A DNA stretch of 64,000 nt. Origin: Ostreococcus mediterraneus. Lineage: Eukaryota > Chlorophyta > Mamiellophyceae > Mamiellales > Bathycoccaceae. Below the pieces are notes generated by a model. The model saw only the letters and a program-made list of their open reading frames with translations. It was not told where the DNA came from and did not search any database. Below are positions 58,536 to 64,000 of the stretch, in pieces (the first letter of the stretch is position 1; each line of letters opens with the position of its first letter). The stretch is from the NCBI GenBank assembly GCA_012295225.1, contig WMKK01000007.1, forward strand, positions 311,231 to 375,230, in the 5' to 3' direction. A program made the position numbers and the translations under genes.

Positions 58536-61500
58536 ATGGGTGTCAAAGGATTATGGCAGCTTCTGGAACCTACCGGCCGGCGCACGGATTGCGAGAGCCT
58601 GCGCGGGAAACGCGTCGCCGTCGATGCGTCGATTTGGCTCGTGCAGTTTATTAAAGCTATGCGGGACGAGCAAGGGGAGATGTTGGAGAATGCGCACGTG
58701 CGCGGATTTTTCAGACGCGCGTGTCGACTGTTGCACCACGGAATTAGTCCGGTTTTCGTGTTCGACGGCGCCACACCGGCGTTGAAGAGGCGCACGACGG
58801 CGGTTCGTCGGCGCTTGCGCGAGACGAATGCGGCCAAGGTGCGTAAGACGGCGGAGAAGGTGTTGTTGAACGCGTTGAAACAGAACGCGTTGCGCGCGGC
58901 GGCTCGGGAACGCAAAGGCGAAGCGTCGACGTCGGGTAAAGAGCTCGCGGTGGTGGATCTGAGCGACCCTGCGCATGACACTGCTTTAGTGACCACCGAC
59001 GATGGCGATTGGGAGCGAGATTGGAATTCAGATCAAGAGTACGATGACGAGGAGGAAGAAGAAGAGGAGGAGGAATTGGACATGTTTGTTCCCGACGGCG
59101 AATCAATCGACCCCGAAGTACTCAGCGCGTTACCGCCTTCGGTGCGACTAGAGGTGATTATGAAGATGCGAGATAAGCGCATGGCGGATAATCGAGAGCA
59201 CTTTGCGCGCGCGTCGGGGCAGATGCATGATTTTAGTTCGTTGCAGCTCGAGACGTATTTGAAGGGGACGAAATTGAAGCGACAAATCGACGCCGTGATG
59301 CAAAGAAGCGACCCGGATGACCCGATGATGTCCAAGCGCATCGCTGCGAAAGATGGCCGTGAGTTCATTTTTGCCGGTCCGAATTCCAAGCACGCATCGA
59401 CGAGTAAAGGTGTCACATTGGCGCTTCCATCGGCGTCGTCTTCGGGCATGGACGCGTTGAAAACTGGTTTCTTCGCGAATAGCTCAATCTCTGGTACATC
59501 TAGGCGTAATCGCGCGCCCATGGCGTTGACGGCACCGCAAGAGCAGTTTCTAGTCACAAATCTGCACCCGATGCTTCCCATGCCGTCAGTGGCGAAGTCA
59601 ATCGCGGAGACGCCAATCGTATTGAACGACGCGCCGTCGACGCTGGATTTACAAATTTCCTTCTCCACGGGAAACTTGAAAGCAGCGGCGAAAGATCCGT
59701 TGTTTGCCGATCCCGACGACATTACCGCTGTCGACGATGACGACGAGTGGGAAGATGTTGACGAAGCGGTGCCCAAACCTTCGCCATCGCCAGTGAAGCT
59801 CGCCATTGCTCCGCCGCCAGCTCAAGTTCAAGCCGAAGACGCTGTTGAAGTCATCCATGACGACGACGACGATGACGTCGACGACGATGACGGCGATGAC
59901 GACGACGATAACGACGGCGGTGCGCATGGTGAGACCGCGCTGAAGCGTAAAAACGTTTATTCACTCAGCCATGGGTTCTTGAAAGGCCGAAGTCTCGGTG
60001 GGTGGGACGCCGAAGAAGAGGTGCTCGCTCCCGTGGAGGATCCCGTCGATGAAGGCGACGTCGACGCCGTCATCAAAATGGGTTTGGAAGCCGAACAAAA
60101 CGCACCAGCGCCGATTGATGCGGATGACGAGAACGCGCAAGTACAACGTGCGATAGAAATGAGCATTTTAGATGACACAAATGTGGAGGTAAAGACGGAA
60201 GAGGAGAAGGCGCTCGAAGCGGCGATTGCGTTGAGTTTAGAGACTGAGGACGCCGTCGCCGCGACGAAGCAGGAAATCATTAAAGAAATCCCTGTCGTGG
60301 AAGATAAAGTCACGACAAATATAGAAGATGAACCCAAGGAGATTGCGTGCGAGCCCACTCCACCACCGGCATCGACTTTAGAATTCGAAGAAGCCACCGC
60401 GGAGGAGGAGGAATGGATTGCCGCCGCGAACGAAGCCGAGCGCGCGAAAGAACGAGAGCGCATTGAACAGCTTATTCAAGAAGCCGAAGCTCAGCAAGTG
60501 CAGTTACAACAAGAAAGCCGACAAGCCAAGCAAGGCGCTGAGGAGGTTACGGATGAAATGTATCGACAAGTGCAGGAGCTTTTGACGCTCTTTGGTATCC
60601 CGTACATTATCGCTCCGCAAGAAGCCGAAGCGCAGTGCGCATATCTCAACGAGCACAATCTCGTCGATGCCGTAATCACGGACGATAGCGACGTATTTCT
60701 ATTCGGTGCCAAGCATGTATATCGCAACTTTTTCGCCGAAGCCAAGTACTGCGAAGTGTACTCGAGCGATCGCATCAAGCAAGAACTCGGGTTAGACAGA
60801 GACCGTTTCATTCAGCTCGCGTTGTTGCTCGGAAGCGACTACACTGAAGGCATTCATGGCGTTGGCATCGTCAACGCCATAGAAATCGTAAGCGCATTTC
60901 AAGGTACGGTATCCGAAGCGAGTGAGGCGTTCAAAACATGGGTCGATTTGGAAGAACTCACAATGGTTCCCGATAAATTACTCCCGAATGTCGTGGCGAG
61001 CCAAGAATCGCCCGCGAAAAAATCTTCAAACGCGATGGATGAAAATCCAATCGCCGTTGCGTTTAAAGACAAGCATCGTTCGCTGAAAAAGGCATGGGAC
61101 GTTCCTGCTACGTTTCCATCTCACGAAGTCATCAAGGCATATCAGCAACCGTCAGTGGATCAGAGCAAGGAAACATTTGAATGGGGGAAGCCCGACGTCG
61201 ACTTGTTGCGTTTGTTTTGCATTAAAACATTTCACTGGACGCGAGACGCGGCGGATCAAGTTTTACTCCCAGTGTTGAAGTCCTGGTCAAAACGCGACGC
61301 ACAACGGCGGATTGATTCCTTCTTTGAAACCACGAGCACAATTTCGGGACGCGTGGCGAAATTTCGAAGTTCTCGCGTCGGCAAGGCTGTGGCGAACCTC
61401 ACGAGCAACGGCGTGTTGAATCCAGATTTGGTGCTCATTCGAGACCCGGCAAACGCGCTGGATGAGCACATCATCGTCGACTATGAAGACGGCGACGACG

Positions 61501-61724
61501 ACCACGGTACCGGTCCATCGCCGCAAAACAACGTGGTGCCTACGCTCGATACTGAGAATGACGACGACGCGTTTCTCGAATTCGACTTGTCGCAATACTC
61601 AAATCCGTCGCCAAAGAAAACGCCGCCGCCAAAGTCAAAGCCAAAGCCAAAAGCCAAGCCAAAAGCCAAGGCGGCGCCGCCAGCGCGTGCGAACCCTCCG
61701 CGAAAACGTAGCAAAAAATCATAG
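58536..61724 (+). CDS. XPG: XPG/RAD2 (UVH3) structure-specific endonuclease
   Basis: Cuts 3' of the lesion in nucleotide excision repair and stabilises TFIIH. The N-domain opens MGVKGLWQLLEPTGRRTD, with RVAVDASIWL and VFVFDGATP. The I-domain lies at about 670-740, with IPYIIAPQEAEAQCAYLN and DAVITDDSDVFLFG, followed by the H2TH segment LLGSDYTEGIHGVG; the acidic catalytic residues are all present. Between the two halves is the long acidic spacer typical of XPG, including two ubiquitin-interacting-like motifs (QVQRAIEMSILD and ALEAAIALSLETED, about 535-570). A PIP-box, QRRIDSFF, lies near 922. The tail has Pro/Lys repeats ending RKRSKKS. 1062 residues, near human (1186). Confidence 0.95.
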   Translation: MGVKGLWQLLEPTGRRTDCESLRGKRVAVDASIWLVQFIKAMRDEQGEMLENAHVRGFFRRACRLLHHGISPVFVFDGATPALKRRTTAVRRRLRETNAAKVRKTAEKVLLNALKQNALRAAARERKGEASTSGKELAVVDLSDPAHDTALVTTDDGDWERDWNSDQEYDDEEEEEEEEELDMFVPDGESIDPEVLSALPPSVRLEVIMKMRDKRMADNREHFARASGQMHDFSSLQLETYLKGTKLKRQIDAVMQRSDPDDPMMSKRIAAKDGREFIFAGPNSKHASTSKGVTLALPSASSSGMDALKTGFFANSSISGTSRRNRAPMALTAPQEQFLVTNLHPMLPMPSVAKSIAETPIVLNDAPSTLDLQISFSTGNLKAAAKDPLFADPDDITAVDDDDEWEDVDEAVPKPSPSPVKLAIAPPPAQVQAEDAVEVIHDDDDDDVDDDDGDDDDDNDGGAHGETALKRKNVYSLSHGFLKGRSLGGWDAEEEVLAPVEDPVDEGDVDAVIKMGLEAEQNAPAPIDADDENAQVQRAIEMSILDDTNVEVKTEEEKALEAAIALSLETEDAVAATKQEIIKEIPVVEDKVTTNIEDEPKEIACEPTPPPASTLEFEEATAEEEEWIAAANEAERAKERERIEQLIQEAEAQQVQLQQESRQAKQGAEEVTDEMYRQVQELLTLFGIPYIIAPQEAEAQCAYLNEHNLVDAVITDDSDVFLFGAKHVYRNFFAEAKYCEVYSSDRIKQELGLDRDRFIQLALLLGSDYTEGIHGVGIVNAIEIVSAFQGTVSEASEAFKTWVDLEELTMVPDKLLPNVVASQESPAKKSSNAMDENPIAVAFKDKHRSLKKAWDVPATFPSHEVIKAYQQPSVDQSKETFEWGKPDVDLLRLFCIKTFHWTRDAADQVLLPVLKSWSKRDAQRRIDSFFETTSTISGRVAKFRSSRVGKAVANLTSNGVLNPDLVLIRDPANALDEHIIVDYEDGDDDHGTGPSPQNNVVPTLDTENDDDAFLEFDLSQYSNPSPKKTPPPKSKPKPKAKPKAKAAPPARANPPRKRSKKS

Positions 61725-61849
61725 TATTAATTAGCTTAGGTCACCGTACGAACATAGTCGAAATGATGAAACATAAAACGCCCGCGTGCGTCGTTGTTGC
61801 GGATAACCTCTTCTCTACCGAGTCCTACGCTCGTCTTTACAAAGAAAAT

Positions 61850-62173
61850 CTACTGCGACGCCGCGAGCACGCCACTCAAAACAATAAAACTCCCAATCAA
61901 CCCATACGTCAAGTAATCCACCGCGCTCTTCGCTTGCGACGCGCTGCCGAAGACGCGTCGCTCGTTCAACGTGTTCACCACGCCGTCGCCCTTGGGTCCT
62001 TGGAAGAGAATCAGCGCCACCGCGCCGAGCGCGATGAACGCGCGCGCGGATTCCAACGGTGCGTTCGTCGCGTTCGACGCGAGCGCGGCGATGACATCCG
62101 GCGCCGACTCGAGCGACGCGTGCGCGCGTACGGCGGTGCGGCGAGCCGCGCGAGGACGCTGGGACATCGTCAT
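61850..62173 (-). CDS. SecG/Ycf47-like plastid translocase subunit
   Basis: 107 residues from ATG 62173 (MTMSQRPRAARRTAVRAHAS.., a basic transit peptide). The mature part has two hydrophobic helices, FIALGAVALILFQ and YLTYGLIGSFIVLSGVLA, separated by a loop GPKGDGVVNTLNERRVFGSA. This is the SecG pattern (hydrophobic, Q..KG.G.., ..FGS.., hydrophobic). Nucleus-encoded SecG-like/Ycf47 proteins act with plastid SecY/SecE. The open frame continues upstream through the promoter but has no better start. Small size keeps certainty moderate. Confidence 0.7.
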   Translation of the reverse strand: MTMSQRPRAARRTAVRAHASLESAPDVIAALASNATNAPLESARAFIALGAVALILFQGPKGDGVVNTLNERRVFGSASQAKSAVDYLTYGLIGSFIVLSGVLAASQ

Positions 62174-62334
62174 CGTCCTCGTCACGGCTGCGCGTTTCAC
62201 CGCGCACGCCGCCGATGACGACGGCGCCGAGGAGGACGTCGCGCGCGATGTGCACGGTGCGCGGATCGAACACGCGGCGGCGGATGGCGCGTACATGGCC
62301 TGCGTCGATGCTCGCGCGTCGATGACTGCCGTGT

Positions 62335-62362
62335 GTGCGATGTGCGATGTGCGATGTGCGAT
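62335..62362. repeat. GTGCGAT tandem repeat, four copies
   Basis: Four exact 7-nt copies in the 211-bp divergent promoter between SecG-like (62173) and the next gene (62385), immediately followed by an inverted CCAAT (TTGG) and a GACGTCA bZIP-core-like site. Confidence 0.85.
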
Positions 62363-62384
62363 TGGCAAGACGTCACAATTGGAC

Positions 62385-62915
62385 ATGTTCATCACGACCG
62401 CGCCGACGTCGGCGCCACCGCGCGCATCGCTCACGCTTCCGCGCGCACCGCGCGCGCACCGCGTCTCGCGCGCCGTCGTCGCCGCGAAAAAGCCCGCGGA
62501 TGACGCCGGGAAGGACCAGCCCGCGCGAGGGTTCCCCACGAGCAGCTCCCAGGGCAGCGCGCGCGGTCCGGGCGCGGCGCCGCTTCGCATGGAGACGCAA
62601 GAGCAGCGAAAGTTTGGTTACGGCGGTGACGGGTTGCCGCCGGACGATGACGACGACGAGGAGTCGTGGGACGATGGATGGAATCCGGGCCGCGAAGGCC
62701 AACCCTCGCCGTGGGGCTTGGTGATTTTACTCGTCGTCGGCGCGTGGGCGTTGTGGGAGTACAAGCGACCGGGTGGGTCGTTGAATCCCGAGACGAAGAA
62801 GGCGTTGCAGCGCGCGAGGTACATGCGGGCGTATAAGGCGAGGTATGGACATTATCCAGGGGAGGGGCCACAGCCGGGCGAAGGCGGCGCGACGGGGTCT
62901 ATTCGCGGGATTTGA
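62385..62915 (+). CDS. plastid membrane protein, unknown function
   Basis: 176 residues from ATG 62385. The first 50 are Ser/Ala/Arg/Pro-rich and look like a plastid transit peptide (ends around RAVVAAKKPADD). A disordered acidic stretch (DDDDDEESWDDGWNPG) precedes one membrane segment, WGLVILLVVGAWALWEY, and a basic tail with RYMRAYKARYGHYPGEG. I recognise no family. It is head to head with the SecG-like gene, another plastid membrane protein. Confidence 0.7.
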   Translation: MFITTAPTSAPPRASLTLPRAPRAHRVSRAVVAAKKPADDAGKDQPARGFPTSSSQGSARGPGAAPLRMETQEQRKFGYGGDGLPPDDDDDEESWDDGWNPGREGQPSPWGLVILLVVGAWALWEYKRPGGSLNPETKKALQRARYMRAYKARYGHYPGEGPQPGEGGATGSIRGI

Positions 62916-63069
62916 GTTGTGACGCGCAAAACGCGCGAGATAGCGGCGAAAGATGTAGCGAGTGTGCGTGTCCACGCGCACTCATTCGACGACGACTGGC
63001 GTTTTTGGTTTAATTAATTTGTACTTTTTGATTTGAGCTTCCGTCGCGTGTCCGCATTCGTCGACTCGC

Positions 63070-63550
63070 ATGCCGGTTGAATTCCCTTCGTCGGCCCGCG
63101 CCGAACGTCCACCAACGCCTCCAGAGCCTGAAATCGCACACGAGTCCGAAGGTCCGACGGTCCACGCCGACGGATTCGACGCCGAAGCCGCGCGAGAGGC
63201 GTTTAGACTCCGAGGCAAGGCTGGACACGATCGCGTGTTGGAATCGTTGAAAAAAGAAGCCACGGCGTTGAAAGAGACGCGACAGTACTTGTTTGGGCGA
63301 CTGTTGAATCTTCAGGTGCGTGCGATGGCGCTCGTTGCGCGCGTTTGTCGCGCGTGATCGCGTTCGGTCGTGTTCGTTCGCGCGCACGGAACGCCAGTTT
63401 CTCTTCTCGAGGTTGTTTAAAAGTCGAGACTGACACGGCGCGTCTTTCGCTTTCCGTTTCTTTCGCGCGCAGCTCGAAGAAGCGGTGTTGCGTGATCACT
63501 TGAACCGCGGCGTGAACGAGCCCCCGGGTGAGGTGCACGATGGCGCGTGA
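63070..63550 (+). CDS. small helical protein (two exons), unknown
   Basis: Exon 1 (63070-63315, 82 codons) and exon 2 (63473-63550) join across a phase-0 intron of 157 nt (GTGCGT...GCGCAG, CTGAC branch-like site at about 63430). Product 107 residues: a Pro-rich start (RPPTPPEPEIAHESEG), then a helix that runs across the junction, ATALKETRQYLFGRLLNLQ followed by LEEAVLRDHLNRG, supporting the splice because amphipathic spacing is kept. No family recognised. Its stop overlaps the start of the next frame by 11 nt. Confidence 0.65.
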
Positions 63551-64000
63551 TGGCATTAAGTGGAAGAAAGGCAAGCGTCGCGTGGCGCACCAACACAAAC
63601 GTCCCGAGCAGTTGCTCCGCGAGTTGTGCGGGTTTCATCTCAAGGGTACGTATTCGTGCGGACAAGTATGGATTGGCACGACTCGTCGGCAGGCTTACTT
63701 GCTCGAACAGGTGTGTTTGGGGCGACGGGCGAAAGAATTCATGTACGAAGGGGTGCCGCTGACGCCAAACGGTCCGGGTATTGAGCTCGTGATTCGCGTG
63801 AATTGCGAAGACGCGTACTATATGTGCGTGTATCTGGGGTGTTTATCGATATACAGACACGAAGCCGGAAAAGAAATGGATGTGAAATTAGGATTAGAAG
63901 AGTCGGTGATGGATGTGCATACGCTTTGGGCGACGTTTCGTTGCGAATGCGGACACGCGTTTGCGTTGAAGTGCGCGGCGACGGTGCACTTTAGACTCAC
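63540..64000 (+). CDS. hypothetical protein, runs off the window end
   Basis: An open frame from ATG 63540 continues without a stop for 153 codons to the window end, overlapping the stop of the preceding gene. It starts with a basic segment (DGIKWKKGKRRVAHQHKRPE) and then has a non-repetitive composition with many aromatic and hydrophobic residues, unlike the Arg/Ala-rich spurious frames around it: CGQVWIGTTRRQAYLLEQVC, CEDAYYMCVYLGCLSIYRH, WATFRCECGHAFALKC. The Cys pair CEC near the end could bind a metal. No family recognised. The true start could be another ATG or an unseen exon. Confidence 0.6.
   Translation, partial: MARDGIKWKKGKRRVAHQHKRPEQLLRELCGFHLKGTYSCGQVWIGTTRRQAYLLEQVCLGRRAKEFMYEGVPLTPNGPGIELVIRVNCEDAYYMCVYLGCLSIYRHEAGKEMDVKLGLEESVMDVHTLWATFRCECGHAFALKCAATVHFRL

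Noticed and set aside
61971-62384. N-terminal extension of the plastid membrane orphan
   Set aside because: It crosses the SecG-like gene on the other strand and the tandem-repeat promoter; the transit peptide begins at 62385.
1-64000. CRISPR arrays, rRNA, tRNA genes, transposons and virus-like elements
   Set aside because: I looked for their hallmarks and found none; the repeats present are short tandem or inverted repeats in spacers.

Overview
The window is nuclear DNA of a very small, gene-dense green alga. It carries plant-type plastid genes (Psb27, TLP18.3, TGD1, a DWARF27-like isomerase, a SecG/Ycf47-like protein, RlmN) mixed with eukaryotic nuclear genes (FACT SPT16, ATM, DNA-PKcs, TOP1, XPG, U5 15 kDa). 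Most genes are single-exon and spacers are often under 250 bp. The few introns I could resolve are 60 to 190 nt, with GT-AG ends and CTGAC/CTAAC-like branch sites. Base composition is GC-rich from about 16 kb onward. This fits Mamiellophyceae, most likely Ostreococcus or a close relative (inference). Two undetermined bases (N) lie at 7118 and 57554.

Layout. 1-16.4 kb: two giant PI3K-related kinases in tandem, a DNA-PKcs homologue (5' end outside the window) then ATM, both visibly less GC-rich than the rest. 16.5-22.6 kb: Psb27, APC/C subunit CDC26, a tail-anchored guanylate kinase, ESCRT-III VPS2, SOF1/DCAF13, a 68-residue 4-OT-type tautomerase and a DsbA/FrnE-like protein that appears to be a selenoprotein (in-frame TGA at the active site, SECIS-like hairpin in the 3' UTR). 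22.8-31 kb: TOP1, a METTL16-like methyltransferase, an NYN nuclease and SPT16. 31-40.6 kb: U5 15 kDa protein, RAD51C, an orphan membrane protein, a D27-like isomerase, BMS1, an orphan and a PLAC8 protein. 40.6-50 kb: a large spacer, a PNUTS-like protein with an added SAND domain, a coiled-coil/J-like protein, GDAP2, a BMT5-like methyltransferase. 50-58 kb: TLP18.3, TGD1, a small secreted orphan, a plastid zinc-motif protein, a J/PARP-finger/BRCT protein, RlmN, an ankyrin protein. 58.5-64 kb: XPG, SecG-like, a plastid membrane orphan and two overlapping small genes, the last running off the end.

Themes: DNA damage and chromatin functions are frequent (DNA-PKcs, ATM, RAD51C, XPG, TOP1, SPT16, J-PARP-BRCT), but apart from the DNA-PKcs/ATM tandem they are interspersed and I see no operon-like logic. 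Several same-strand neighbours are separated by only 13 to 21 nt or overlap (CDC26/guanylate kinase, tautomerase/DsbA, the pair at 63.5 kb), making them candidates for shared transcripts. The most unusual observation is the DsbA-like gene with its apparent selenocysteine codon and downstream SECIS-like fold.
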